A stretch of 64,000 nucleotides of DNA from JBBATK01 sp044224515 (GTDB lineage Bacteria; Bacteroidota; Ignavibacteria; Kapaibacteriales; NICIL-2): positions 186,001 to 250,000 of the forward strand of contig JBGAKH010000005.1 of the NCBI GenBank assembly GCA_044224515.1. Reading direction: 5' to 3'. Within the stretch, counting starts at the first letter, position 1; each line of letters starts with the position of its first letter. Positions 17,698 through 26,860 of this stretch are shown one piece after another. Position numbers and translations under genes: made by a program. The notes beneath the pieces are model-generated. The model did not search any database, was not told the origin of the DNA, and saw nothing but the letters and a program-made list of their open reading frames with translations.

Positions 17698-19083
17698 TTA
17701 GTTTGCATTGAGTTTGGCAGCGAGCAGAAGGAGTTGGAGTTCTGCTGCCTTCGCAGCGAAGCGGGTGTTGAGCATTGCGGTTTGTGCTGACAACACTCCA
17801 AGTTGAATTTGACGCAACTCTACTGTAGTAATGGTTTGACGTCGAAAACGCTCCATGGCGATGTCGGCATTGCTTCGAGCCAGTTCAGCGCTTTGACGTT
17901 GAAGATCATACACGCCTTGCGAACTCCTGAAGTCTGAGAGAGCCGATTTATACGACGCTTGTACTCTCGATCGCAAAGCCTCAATCTGCAACGATGTTTT
18001 CTTCACAATTATATCCTGAACATCCAATTGCGTTTGCGTGTTTAAGCCATTGAACAACGGCACACTGACGCCAATGCCGAAGACGATGCCTGAGCTTTGG
18101 TTCAGCAGGGGCGCACTGCCGGACAAAACGGCGGAGTTATCGGTACGCGCAAAGGTGTATGCAGCGTTCAGGCTTACAGTTGGTAGTCCTTGAGCGGCGA
18201 TCTCGCGGCGCACTTGCAGTGCTATGGAAAGATCGCGTTGAGCACTTAAGATACTATAATTAGAGGATGCAATGAAAGGCTCCAGGGATTCAACCGAGAG
18301 GGGAGTTGTTGATGCGATTGAATCTGAAACAACAAACTTCTCGTAGGTGCTAAGTCCCATCAACTGACAGAGCACTATCTCAGCTTGTTCGATGCTTTTC
18401 TCAAGTGTGAGTACTGCCACGCGTTGATCATTCAGGTCGATCTCGGCTTGCAGCGCATCGTTCTGTGCTGTGCTGCCTAGCTCAAAACGAAGTTTGGCGA
18501 TCTTAAAGCGCTCTTGCAAAACGGACACCAACTCGTTTGTTAAACGTTTCTGCTGGTGCAAACGCACGAGGGTGTAATACGCTAAGGACACATCGTAGAT
18601 AGATTGACTGATGCGATTCAGGGAGACGAGTTCGCCTTGGGCGCGTAGCTCTTCCAGCTTGGCTTTGGTAGCAAACATCTTCATGCCGTCAAAGATCTTC
18701 CAATTGGCAAGGAGGGAGGCATTGACGAGGTTTTGACCGATGCCACTCTTGCTGAGTTCGGAGCCCGTTGCGAACTGTTGTCGCAATGCCAGTTGACTAG
18801 TACCGGCCGTCGCGCTTGCAACGACTGTCGGATAGAGTGAAGTTGCCCCCCAACTATCGCCGGTCTGAGCTATCGCTGCTTCGCTTTGGGCCAATCGGAT
18901 GTCATAATTATGCTTGAGAGCCTCGGAGACAGCCGTCTCTACACTTAAACTTCGTTGGGCGCAGAGTACGGACGAAAAGATCAGACTAAGCGCGCAAAGT
19001 ACTATGCTCATCAGCGCAGGCGAGGCACCGGAAGGCACGGTTTGGCGCTGTGAGGCAGTGACCGGGCATTTCGATGAATTCAT
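17698..19083 (-). CDS. TolC-type outer-membrane efflux channel
   Basis: The protein has a signal peptide (MSIVLCALSLIFSSVLCAQ) followed by the OEP family pattern: two repeated helical-barrel halves, with SVETAVSEALKHNYDIRLAQSEAAIAQ near the start and RSSQGVYDLQRQSAELARSNADIAMERFRRQTITTVELRQIQLGVLSAQTAML near the end (quoted by region, residues about 380-430). The start is uncertain: ATG codons at 19146, 19083 and 19011 are in frame, and 19011 would put the signal peptide at the very N-terminus. It is the third gene of adaptor-pump-channel, so it completes an RND tripartite efflux system. Confidence 0.9.
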   Translation of the reverse strand: MNSSKCPVTASQRQTVPSGASPALMSIVLCALSLIFSSVLCAQRSLSVETAVSEALKHNYDIRLAQSEAAIAQTGDSWGATSLYPTVVASATAGTSQLALRQQFATGSELSKSGIGQNLVNASLLANWKIFDGMKMFATKAKLEELRAQGELVSLNRISQSIYDVSLAYYTLVRLHQQKRLTNELVSVLQERFKIAKLRFELGSTAQNDALQAEIDLNDQRVAVLTLEKSIEQAEIVLCQLMGLSTYEKFVVSDSIASTTPLSVESLEPFIASSNYSILSAQRDLSIALQVRREIAAQGLPTVSLNAAYTFARTDNSAVLSGSAPLLNQSSGIVFGIGVSVPLFNGLNTQTQLDVQDIIVKKTSLQIEALRSRVQASYKSALSDFRSSQGVYDLQRQSAELARSNADIAMERFRRQTITTVELRQIQLGVLSAQTAMLNTRFAAKAAELQLLLLAAKLNAN

Positions 19084-19151
19084 GCCTGAGCTACCGTCGA
19101 TAGGGCAACGAACTACAGGATGGGTTGTATGTGAGGGAGCCACCATGAGCA

Positions 19152-22100
19152 CTATTCAGCTTTCTTCAGTTGTTTGCGAGTGATGAAGGTGTACATACTA
19201 GGAATAACGTAGAGCGTGAGAATGAGGGAGAATAGCAAACCCCCAACAACCACAACGCCGAGAGGAATACGACTTTGAGAACCGGCTCCGAGTGCAAGTG
19301 CAATTGGAAGAGCTCCGAGAATCATCGCCAGCGAAGTCATAAGAATCGGACGTAAACGGGCAGCGGATGCATCCAGTACGGCTTCGCGAATTTCTAATCC
19401 TTCTTCGCGCTTTTTATTTGCGAACTCAACAATCAGAATACCGTTCTTCGTCACCAATCCAATCAACATAATGATGCCGATCTCGGAGAAAATGTTGAGT
19501 GTTTGATTGAACAGCTTCAGCGACAGTACAGCGCCGGCCAATGCCAAGGGTACTGTAAGCATGATAATAAGGGGATCTCGGAAGCTCTCGAACTGTGCAG
19601 CAAGAATGAGGTAGATCAACACCAGAGCTAATATAAAAGCAAAGCTCGTGTTAGATCCACTCTCGGCGAAGTCACGCGACGCACCGCTAAGACCTGTAGT
19701 AAAGGTATCGTCAAGTACTCGCTTTCCGATTGCTTGCATTTCCTTTACACCATCGCCAATAGTCTTTCCCGGTGCGAGACCGGCGCTTATGGTAGCTGAC
19801 TTGTAGCGATTGTAGTGATAGATCTGTGGGGGATTGCTGGACTCTTCCATGTTAAGAATGTTTGCTAGCTGCACAAGTTGTCCGCTATTTGACCGAACAT
19901 ACAGTGCAGCGATATCGACAGGTCGGTCTCTGTTCTCTCGATCGACTTGGCCGACCACCTGATACTGCTTTCCATTCATCAAGAAATAGCCAATGCGGCG
20001 TCCGGAATACGCTGACTGCAACGCAGTTGCAACAGTAGCCATCGACACCCCAAGCTGAGCTGCTTTCAATCGGTCAATAGTAACGCGCACTTCGGGTTTG
20101 TTGAATTTCAGGTTGACGTCCACACCTTGGAAGACAGAGCTCTTGTTTGCCTCCTCTAAAAACTTGGGCACAAACTGTCGCAGTTTTTCAAAGTTGAGAT
20201 TTTGTAAAACAAACTGCACCGGGAGTTGCGAAGCCGCGGCAAAGCCAACAGAAATCGTTTGCTCCTGCACAGGAATCGATCGCACTTCAGGAAACTTCTT
20301 CAGGACACGTCCCATTGTTTGCGCCACCTCAGCCTGACTACGTTTTCGCTCTCCGGCTTCTTTAAGTATCGAATTGCAAAAGCCGGTATTTGGAGAGGCA
20401 TTTTGGAATTGCGATGCGATTACCTGAAAGGTCATTTTAATATCATCGTCCAAGGAGTCATGCATTGCTTTTGCAATGCGCATGTTAATCTTCTCCATCG
20501 CATCATAATCTGTTCCTTCAGGTGCAGTCATCGGTCCACGTACGATACCGCGATCTTCAAGAGGAGCAAGTTCACTCTGCAGATTGCCTCCGATGAAGTA
20601 GATCATAGCCAAGCAACTCATGATAACGACGACCGAAGACCATCGAGCCCTAACAACGGTATCGAGCGTTTTGCGATAACTGTTGTCCATCCATACAAAG
20701 AGAGGCTCTGTGAGATAATAGAACTTGGAATGCTTGTGTGTGTCACCACCAAGTTTCACGTTCAATACAGGCGTTAGGGTAAGCGAAACGAATGCAGAGA
20801 TGAGTACGGCTCCACCGACGACGATGCCAAACTCACGAAAGAGTGAGCCGACAAAACCTTGCAAGAACACCACCGGCAAGAACACGATAGCAAGAGTGAG
20901 AGAGGTGGAAATGACGGCAAAGAAAATTTCGCGTGTGCCTTCTTGGGCCGCCTTCATGCGCGACATTCCTTGCTCAAGTTTCTTGAAGATGTTCTCCGTG
21001 ACAACGATACCGTCATCCACCACAAGTCCCGTGGCCAGGACAATGCCCAGAAGCGTGAGTACGTTTACCGAGAAATTCATGACGTACATGATGAAGAAGG
21101 CACCAATGAGCGAAATCGGGATATCGATCAGTGGACGAAAGGCCATAAGCCAGTCGCGAAAGAAGAAGTACACGATGAGGACAACGAGTCCAATCGAAAT
21201 GACAAGAGTCTCGCTCACTTCGCTGATTGCCCTGCGAACAAATCGCGATTTGTCGATCGCAACTTCTAGGTTGATATCGGAGGGAAGATCCTTTTGAATT
21301 TGATCGAGACGACTGTAGAACTCCTTCGCTATTTCTACGTGATTCGCACCGGGTTGGGGAACAACACCGAGTGCGACGATGTCGATGTTGTTTTTCTTGG
21401 CCGATGTTTCTTCGACTTCCGGACCCAGAACTGCCTCGCCAACATCGAGCAAGCGAACGGTTGAAGAGCCGTTTTGTCGGAGGATCAGGTTGTTGAAGTC
21501 GTCTTCTGTTTTAAGTCGACCGTAATTAATGATGGTGAGCTCAGTATTATCACCACGAATCTTGCCTCCGGGAAGCTCCACGTTTTCTCGATCGAGCGCA
21601 GACTGTACATCATCCATGGTGAGTCCGAACGAGGCTAACTTTTCGGGTTTGACCCACAAACGCATTGCAAATCGTTTGTTTCCAAAAATGGTGATTTGGC
21701 TTACACCCGGGATGGTCTGCAATTTTTCCTGCAACACGTTCTCGGCGTAACTGCTTAACTCCAGGATATTTCTTGTGGTGCTTTGCACCGGCATGATTAT
21801 GATAGGATCCGAGTTGGCATCCGACTTCGTGACAACAGGAGGTGCATCGATGTCTTGCGGAAGATTGCGTACCGACTGCGATACTTTGTCGCGCACATCA
21901 TTGGCTGCCTGCTCCAAACTCATGCGCAGATTAAACTCTACCGTGATGATACTTACGCCGAGCGATGAATTCGAACTAATGGTACGAATACCCTCGATGC
22001 CGTTGATTGACTTCTCCAAAGGCTCGGTGATTTGAGATTCCACGATCTCTGCACTTGCACCTGTATACTGCGTTCGAACGGTAACAACCGGAGGATCAAT

Positions 22101-22217
22101 AGCAGGATACTCGCGTACACCAAGGAATGTATAGCCAATCGCACCAAAGAGCACGATGACGATACTCATGACGAAGGTGAGAACCGGTCTCTTTAAACTC
22201 AAATCCGATAAGGTCAT
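19152..22217 (-). CDS. RND-family inner-membrane efflux pump (AcrB/MexB-like, HAE1)
   Basis: This 1021-residue transporter has the RND plan: N-terminal helix (LKRPVLTFVMSIVIVLFG), two large periplasmic domains (porter and docking) and twelve helices. The proton-relay acids in helix 4 are visible (LATGLVVDDGIVVTENIF), as is the helix-10 to 12 region ending VIPSMYTFI. Length and motifs match the hydrophobe/amphiphile efflux class, which expels drugs, dyes, detergents or fatty acids by proton antiport. It lies between the adaptor and TolC genes in the same direction. Substrate and regulation are unknown; no local regulator gene is present. Confidence 0.96.
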   Translation of the reverse strand: MTLSDLSLKRPVLTFVMSIVIVLFGAIGYTFLGVREYPAIDPPVVTVRTQYTGASAEIVESQITEPLEKSINGIEGIRTISSNSSLGVSIITVEFNLRMSLEQAANDVRDKVSQSVRNLPQDIDAPPVVTKSDANSDPIIIMPVQSTTRNILELSSYAENVLQEKLQTIPGVSQITIFGNKRFAMRLWVKPEKLASFGLTMDDVQSALDRENVELPGGKIRGDNTELTIINYGRLKTEDDFNNLILRQNGSSTVRLLDVGEAVLGPEVEETSAKKNNIDIVALGVVPQPGANHVEIAKEFYSRLDQIQKDLPSDINLEVAIDKSRFVRRAISEVSETLVISIGLVVLIVYFFFRDWLMAFRPLIDIPISLIGAFFIMYVMNFSVNVLTLLGIVLATGLVVDDGIVVTENIFKKLEQGMSRMKAAQEGTREIFFAVISTSLTLAIVFLPVVFLQGFVGSLFREFGIVVGGAVLISAFVSLTLTPVLNVKLGGDTHKHSKFYYLTEPLFVWMDNSYRKTLDTVVRARWSSVVVIMSCLAMIYFIGGNLQSELAPLEDRGIVRGPMTAPEGTDYDAMEKINMRIAKAMHDSLDDDIKMTFQVIASQFQNASPNTGFCNSILKEAGERKRSQAEVAQTMGRVLKKFPEVRSIPVQEQTISVGFAAASQLPVQFVLQNLNFEKLRQFVPKFLEEANKSSVFQGVDVNLKFNKPEVRVTIDRLKAAQLGVSMATVATALQSAYSGRRIGYFLMNGKQYQVVGQVDRENRDRPVDIAALYVRSNSGQLVQLANILNMEESSNPPQIYHYNRYKSATISAGLAPGKTIGDGVKEMQAIGKRVLDDTFTTGLSGASRDFAESGSNTSFAFILALVLIYLILAAQFESFRDPLIIMLTVPLALAGAVLSLKLFNQTLNIFSEIGIIMLIGLVTKNGILIVEFANKKREEGLEIREAVLDASAARLRPILMTSLAMILGALPIALALGAGSQSRIPLGVVVVGGLLFSLILTLYVIPSMYTFITRKQLKKAE

Positions 22218-22404
22218 GTGCTAGCGTACCAGGATAGATGAAGCTGACTGTCCTACACATAGAGGACCCGGGTTGACAGCGACTGCGCAGCAGGCGCGGT
22301 ATAAAAACACAAACTGACTGTTCAGGCGACAAGCAACAAACTCAAGCAACGAACGCAGCCAAATCAAAATCGAAGACTCAAAGAAAAACTGTGCAGCTCT
22401 CTCG

Positions 22405-23475
22405 TTACTTAACAAAGGAAGCAATATCCACTTTCGACTCAGGCTTTAAAAAGAGAAGCCCTGTTGTCACCACTGTATCGTGTTCCTGCAGACCTTTGGT
22501 GATTTCCACTGAACTATTAGAGCGGAAACCGGTCGTAACGCTCACGAAGCTTGCTTTTCCGTTTTTGACGACAATTACTTTTTTATCTCGTGCTTGGGGT
22601 ATCAACGCTTGAGTCGGGATCATCAATGCCGATGGACGTGATGCCAGTGATACTTGAACGTTTGCAAAGGCACCGGGTACCAAATTTTCGTGCGCGCCTT
22701 GCACCAGACAGCGAACAGCTAAGGTGCGACTTTGTTCGTTGACCTGCGTTTCCGTAGCCAAGATGCGAGCAGTGTAGTTTTGAGGGCTGCCTGAAACGCT
22801 GAACGACACGGTATTGCCTTGCTTCATGAGAGAACTATAGCGCTCAGGGACGTCAAAGTCTAGTTTTAGCGATCCGACTTCACGGATGCTTGCAACGATG
22901 GTAGATGGATTGACATAGGCCCCGATCGACACAGTTCGAAGACCAATGCGTCCACCAAAGGGAGCGCGAATCTCCGTTTTTGAAATGTTTGCTTTCAGCA
23001 CATCGATGTCTGCCGCGATGTTCGAACTCTGCAACATCGCAAGATCATAGTCCTGCTGTGACGCACCTTTCACGGCGAGTAGTTCTTTGGAGCGTTGTTC
23101 CGCTTTACGAGCGATTTCAAGCTGAACGTTGAGCTTCTTGAGTTGCGCTTGTAAATCCGCATCGTAAAGCTTCAACAGCAGGTCGCCCGCTTTCACCACG
23201 GAGCCTTCCTTCATCGGAAGTGCCGTGATGCGTCCACTGATTTCAGGGTGAAGATCTGTTTGCTCGGAAGCAATGATGCTTCCGGAAACGTTGAAGTTGT
23301 CGTCCAAGACTTTCGACTCCACGATGTATGCTTGCACTTTGAGTGCTGCAGCCTTCGGAGCTCCGCCTTCTTGAGGAGAGGATTGCTTGGATTGACAAGA
23401 GCTGACAAACAGACTAAGGAGAGACGCTGAAGCAAGAGTAATCATACCGATCAAACGATAGCCGCGATGAGTCAT
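22405..23475 (-). CDS. RND efflux periplasmic adaptor lipoprotein
   Basis: This 356-residue protein has a lipoprotein signal (ASLLSLFVSSC). The split lipoyl domain is visible (TDLHPEISGRITALPMKEGSVVKAGDLLLKL and IRAPFGGRIG-like EIRAPFGGRIGLR), flanking a short helical hairpin. The beta-barrel and membrane-proximal domains follow (PERYSSLMKQGNTVSF; GAFANVQVSL; VIVVKNGKASFVSVTTGFRS). It is the classic AcrA/MexA-type subunit and starts the leftward adaptor-pump-channel operon. The start at 23475 is chosen so that the signal peptide is N-terminal; an upstream in-frame start would add 12 residues. Confidence 0.94.
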   Translation of the reverse strand: MTHRGYRLIGMITLASASLLSLFVSSCQSKQSSPQEGGAPKAAALKVQAYIVESKVLDDNFNVSGSIIASEQTDLHPEISGRITALPMKEGSVVKAGDLLLKLYDADLQAQLKKLNVQLEIARKAEQRSKELLAVKGASQQDYDLAMLQSSNIAADIDVLKANISKTEIRAPFGGRIGLRTVSIGAYVNPSTIVASIREVGSLKLDFDVPERYSSLMKQGNTVSFSVSGSPQNYTARILATETQVNEQSRTLAVRCLVQGAHENLVPGAFANVQVSLASRPSALMIPTQALIPQARDKKVIVVKNGKASFVSVTTGFRSNSSVEITKGLQEHDTVVTTGLLFLKPESKVDIASFVK

Positions 23476-23517
23476 AGTCGATTCAGGAAGTGAGAGAGAC
23501 GCGTCAGCCATACAAAC

Positions 23518-24471
23518 TTAAGAGTGTGATATGTTTTGGGTCGTGAATAGAAGATCATTAACACAATCTTTGCAACTCGCAAAGTTGAACTGAAAGCCGG
23601 CGTTCAGAAGCATTGAAGCAGTGGCGCGTTGTCCGCGTGTGACAATACTATGCTGTTCACCGAGTGCCAGCTTCAGCGCAAACTCAGGTACACGCATCAT
23701 GCCCGGGCGATGCAGTGCTTCTGCAAGTGTGCGTGCGAACTCATCCATGGTCACGGGATTTGGTGCAACGCAGTTGAAGGCTCCGTCAATCGTTGGCGTA
23801 TGAATGCCAAAGAGAATTGCGCGAACCAAATCATCGCGGTGGATCCACGACATCCATTGTGTGCCTCTGCCAAGAGGGCCACCGACGAAGAGTTTGAACG
23901 GAAGGAGCAGTTTTGCCAGAGCCCCGTGGTCTTTGTCCAGAACAACTCCGATGCGCGGGTTGATGACACGGGCGATAGCACTAGCTTGTCTTGCGAGCTG
24001 CTCCCAGTCGGAGCAGAGGCGGGCAAGAAAGTCTGAGCCGGGTGCGTCGTCCTCTGTCTTCCATTCATCTCCGCAAAAACCGTAGATACCGACTGCGCTG
24101 GCAGAAACAAAGACGATGTTTTTTCCGAGATCCGCACGACGTTGAGCGCTGCTATGCAGAAGATCGATGCAGCGATCCGTGCTTTCTAGGCGACTCCTAA
24201 CAAAGAGCTGTTTGTTTTTATCTGTCCAACGAAGTTCTCCGACGTTTGCTCCTGCGAGGTTTATCAAGCAGTCCGCTTCAGCTACAACGTTCAGCGTTGC
24301 ATCTCTGTCCGACCATGTGGCATATGCATCCATGCCCGGCAGTTGCTTTTGTAGATGCTCGCGATCTCGTCCGACAACACTCACACGTGCACCGGCGGAA
24401 CGAAAGGCAGTTGCTAGGGCGCGTCCAAGAAATCCGCTAGCACCGCCTATGACAACGTTATACGTAGACAT
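23518..24471 (-). CDS. TIGR01777-family NAD(P)-dependent epimerase-like protein (YfcH-like)
   Basis: This 317-residue protein has an N-terminal Rossmann motif (VVIGGASGFLGRALATAFRS) and family-specific stretches: LINLAGANVGELRWTDKNKQ, SASAVGIYG, and PRIGVVLDKDHGALAKLLLPFKLFVGGPLGRGTQWMSWIHRDDL. It is an atypical short-chain dehydrogenase/epimerase family found widely but with poorly defined substrate; it has been linked to cell division in some bacteria. The gene is 42 bp upstream of the RND adaptor start but this spacing alone does not prove a link. Confidence 0.92.
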   Translation of the reverse strand: MSTYNVVIGGASGFLGRALATAFRSAGARVSVVGRDREHLQKQLPGMDAYATWSDRDATLNVVAEADCLINLAGANVGELRWTDKNKQLFVRSRLESTDRCIDLLHSSAQRRADLGKNIVFVSASAVGIYGFCGDEWKTEDDAPGSDFLARLCSDWEQLARQASAIARVINPRIGVVLDKDHGALAKLLLPFKLFVGGPLGRGTQWMSWIHRDDLVRAILFGIHTPTIDGAFNCVAPNPVTMDEFARTLAEALHRPGMMRVPEFALKLALGEQHSIVTRGQRATASMLLNAGFQFNFASCKDCVNDLLFTTQNISHS

Positions 24472-24706
24472 GGATGAGTTTCCTGTGAGGACCTGAAGAC
24501 GAATGAATCATAATTTCATTGACGACGATACTGTCGGAGTTTAGAGCAAATTGATCGACTGTTGAGTTATTCTCATCAGATTAATACAACCTATTTCACA
24601 TGATGGTGTCGAGCTCTCTTGTCCTTTGCACAGAACATAGGTCGGTGCCACAGTTCCCACTTCACGGGGCAAAGTCGGAAATGAGACAGGCGCTAGTATT
24701 TAGTAC

Positions 24707-24741
24707 AAAAAAAAAGCGTCTTCACTACCATGAAGACGCTT
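24707..24741 (-). terminator. Rho-independent terminator after rplI
   Basis: An 11-bp perfect stem (AAGCGTCTTCA with TGAAGACGCTT, 6-nt loop, 24714-24741) is followed on the minus strand by nine T (plus-strand A run 24707-24715). It lies 30 bp after the rplI stop. Confidence 0.93.
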
Positions 24742-24770
24742 CAAGAGATTCAAAGAACTCAGGCGTGCGA

Positions 24771-25217
24771 TTACTCTTGGGAGATAACCCAAACCTTAAG
24801 GTTGCCGCTGACTTCAGGATGCAGTTTAACTTTAACGTCGAAGACACCAAGTGACTTAATCGGCTCTTCAATGGTGATAGAGCGACGATCGATGGTGAAG
24901 CCGCGTACTTCCAACTCCTGTGCGATCATTTGCGGTGTTACCGAGCCGAAGAGCTTGCCTTCTTCGCCCACAGCCATGGGAACGGAGATTTGCAATTCGG
25001 CCAGCTTTGCTGCTGTAAGTTCAGCTTGCTCCTTGGCGCGAGCCATTTTCTTGTCATATTGGCGACGCTCAATTTCCAAACGCTTTTCAGCACCCGGAGT
25101 GGCAAAGTACGCCATTTGACGCGGGATGAGGTAGTTACGGGCATAGCCGTCTTTTACCGTCACCAAGTCGCCGATGGAGCCAAGTTTCTCGATGTTTTGT
25201 CGTAAGATGATTTTCAT
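24771..25217 (-). CDS. rplI: 50S ribosomal protein L9
   Basis: This 148-residue protein begins MKIILRQNIEKLGSIGDLVTVKDGYARNYLIP, the diagnostic L9 N-terminal domain with the conserved GYARNYL motif. A long connecting helix rich in Ala, Lys and Glu and the C-terminal domain (LFGSVTPQMIAQEL) follow. It stabilises the L1 side of the large subunit. It is 63 bp downstream of rpsF in the same direction and ends at a strong terminator. Unusually, rpsR is not located between rpsF and rplI. Confidence 0.97.
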   Translation of the reverse strand: MKIILRQNIEKLGSIGDLVTVKDGYARNYLIPRQMAYFATPGAEKRLEIERRQYDKKMARAKEQAELTAAKLAELQISVPMAVGEEGKLFGSVTPQMIAQELEVRGFTIDRRSITIEEPIKSLGVFDVKVKLHPEVSGNLKVWVISQE

Positions 25218-25279
25218 GGCAATGTCAATTGTTATTCGTCAGTAATTCTAAACGGAGATCGGATCTGTGAGACCGGCTC

Positions 25280-25684
25280 TTAGAAGCGCTTGTTTGATTG
25301 CGGCGCTGTACCTTCAGCCTTTGCCTTGTCGAGTGCTACCTGGCGCTCTGCTTGAGCAATTGCGCGGGTTACGCGGAATTGACGGAGCTTGTCCGATAAC
25401 TGCATGGTCAAGTGACGCAAAACATTGTCATCCAAGATAAAGAAACGCTCAAGCTGCGGAATGATGCTGGCAGCTGAATCGAAGATACAGTGAACGTAAA
25501 ATCCGTTGAATTTCTTAGCGATAGGATAGCCTAGACGGCGACGTCCCCATTTGTTGACTTCGCTGATGGTACCACCGTGGTTGGTGATGTACTCGCTGAC
25601 ACGATTGATAACCTGCTCGATATCGTTGTCTTCGAGAGCAGCGTTAATAATATAGGTCGTTTCGTACTGGCGACGAACGCTCAT
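25280..25684 (-). CDS. rpsF: 30S ribosomal protein S6
   Basis: This 134-residue protein has the S6 fold: RRQYETTYIINAALEDNDIEQVI, then GGTISEVNKWGRRRLGYPIAKKFNGFYVHCIF and VLRHLTMQL. A basic/Ala-rich C-terminal tail of about 30 residues extends past the core. The start is the ATG at 25684; the upstream in-frame start lies within the mRNA leader. A well-formed Bacteroidota-type promoter precedes it. It forms a two-gene operon with rplI. Confidence 0.97.
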   Translation of the reverse strand: MSVRRQYETTYIINAALEDNDIEQVINRVSEYITNHGGTISEVNKWGRRRLGYPIAKKFNGFYVHCIFDSAASIIPQLERFFILDDNVLRHLTMQLSDKLRQFRVTRAIAQAERQVALDKAKAEGTAPQSNKRF

Positions 25685-25769
25685 GGAACAGACTCCTGTG
25701 GTTAGTGTTTTGGTTTTGCACACTATCCGGCAAACCGTGGTTTGGCGGAAGGATAACAAATAGAGATCA

Positions 25770-25800
25770 CAAATATACGGAAAAGCTTGAATTGCGCAAA
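25770..25800 (-). promoter_or_regulatory. Bacteroidota-type promoter of rpsF-rplI
   Basis: On the minus strand, TTTG (25800-25797) is followed after 19 nt by TATATTTG (25777-25770). This matches the Bacteroidota housekeeping pattern TTG or TTTG, about 17-23 nt, TAnnTTTG. The predicted start of transcription, near 25763, leaves a leader of about 80 nt before rpsF. Confidence 0.75.
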
Positions 25801-25959
25801 TCCTGAAGTTCTGAAGGTCCGGATTGCGTAAATTGCAAGCCGTTTTGCCCCGAAAATGTTAGTAAAGGGCCAAAAAACGTCAACAATTCGGGTTTTTCAG
25901 CATTGGTACAGGTGTCTGACAATCCCGACAGTTCTTGAATCACTGCCTAGTACACAGCT

Positions 25960-26307
25960 ATGAAACTCGAAGTATTTGACAACCCGCGTCCGAATCGAGA
26001 CTACATCATAAGCCATGTGAATCCTGAATTCACGTCGGTGTGTCCGATAACCGGTCTCCCGGATTTCGCCACAATAGAGCTGACGTACGTGCCGGACGCA
26101 CTCTGTGTGGAACTGAAGTCTCTGAAGTACTATTACTTGGAGTTTCGTAACAAAGGCATTTTCTATGAAGCCATTACCAACCAGATCTTGGACGATCTGG
26201 TTGCACTTTGCAAACCGCGTGAGATGACTGTTCGTTCTCAATGGAGCACACGTGGAGGCATTCACAGCATCATAGAAGTACGCTATAAAAGTGGAGATCG
26301 CGCATGA
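25960..26307 (+). CDS. queF: NADPH-dependent 7-cyano-7-deazaguanine reductase (preQ0 reductase)
   Basis: This 115-residue protein is of the short, single-domain QueF type. It shows the catalytic Cys-containing TSVCPITGLPDFATIELTYVP and the QueF signature CVELKSLKYYYLEFRNKGIFYE (residues about 47-68). It reduces preQ0 to preQ1 in queuosine biosynthesis. It overlaps queD by 4 bp, so the two are translationally coupled. No preQ1 riboswitch was recognised in the 200-bp leader. Confidence 0.95.
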   Translation: MKLEVFDNPRPNRDYIISHVNPEFTSVCPITGLPDFATIELTYVPDALCVELKSLKYYYLEFRNKGIFYEAITNQILDDLVALCKPREMTVRSQWSTRGGIHSIIEVRYKSGDRA

Positions 26308-26729
26308 TGACGCGTATCGCTAATGAATATCGCTGGGAGATGGGACATCGCCTGGTCTTTCACGAAGGTTTGTGCAAGAACATTCACGGTCACTCCTACA
26401 GTCTACGTATTCAACTCGAAGGGGAAGTCGATCAAAACGGAATGATCTTGGACTTCTATGATCTCTCAACCATCGTGGAACCAATCATCGATGAACTGGA
26501 TCATAGTTTTCTGTGTGATGAAGGCGACAGCGTGATGATTGAGTTCTTTTTGAATAATCCGATGAAAGTGGTGGTCGTGCCTTTTGTCACAACAGCCGAG
26601 AATATTTGTTCGTGGATACTCGAACGCATCGTTGAAAAGCTCAAGCAAAACCCTCGTATCAGTTCAGTCAGTGCTCGTCTAAATGAAACCGAACGCGCCT
26701 GGGCTGAACGGACAATTGTTCTGCGGTAG
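26304..26729 (+). CDS. queD: 6-carboxytetrahydropterin synthase (QueD)
   Basis: This 141-residue protein has the PTPS/QueD fold with zinc-binding His residues (WEMGHRL; IHGHSY), a catalytic Cys just before the His pair (GLCKNIHGHSY) and a later conserved LDHSFL and TTAENI. QueD makes 6-carboxytetrahydropterin, an early step of the queuosine pathway. The start ATG overlaps the queF stop (ATGA); a second ATG directly follows. queC and queE are not in this window. Confidence 0.94.
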   Translation: MMTRIANEYRWEMGHRLVFHEGLCKNIHGHSYSLRIQLEGEVDQNGMILDFYDLSTIVEPIIDELDHSFLCDEGDSVMIEFFLNNPMKVVVVPFVTTAENICSWILERIVEKLKQNPRISSVSARLNETERAWAERTIVLR

Positions 26730-26819
26730 ACAGCACGCCGGCGATCCACCTCGAAACGATGCTACCGTGCATCGAGTGTTTCATCTCCAATGCAGTTCTG
26801 AATCGTAGTATGATTGCAG

Positions 26820-26851
26820 TGTGATTATAGTGTTATTATAGTGTTACTAAG
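26820..26851 (+). repeat. Three degenerate 10-11 nt tandem units upstream of gltX
   Basis: Units TGTGATTATAG, TGTTATTATAG and TGTTACTAAG follow one another and end 9 bp before the gltX start codon. They are AT-rich and lie where the promoter or leader of gltX should be. Confidence 0.55.
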
Positions 26852-26860
26852 GATATTGAC

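Noticed and set aside
25801..25959. preQ1 riboswitch upstream of queF
   Set aside because: The expected conserved loop and tail sequences were not found in this leader; only a weak stem near 25796-25836 was seen.
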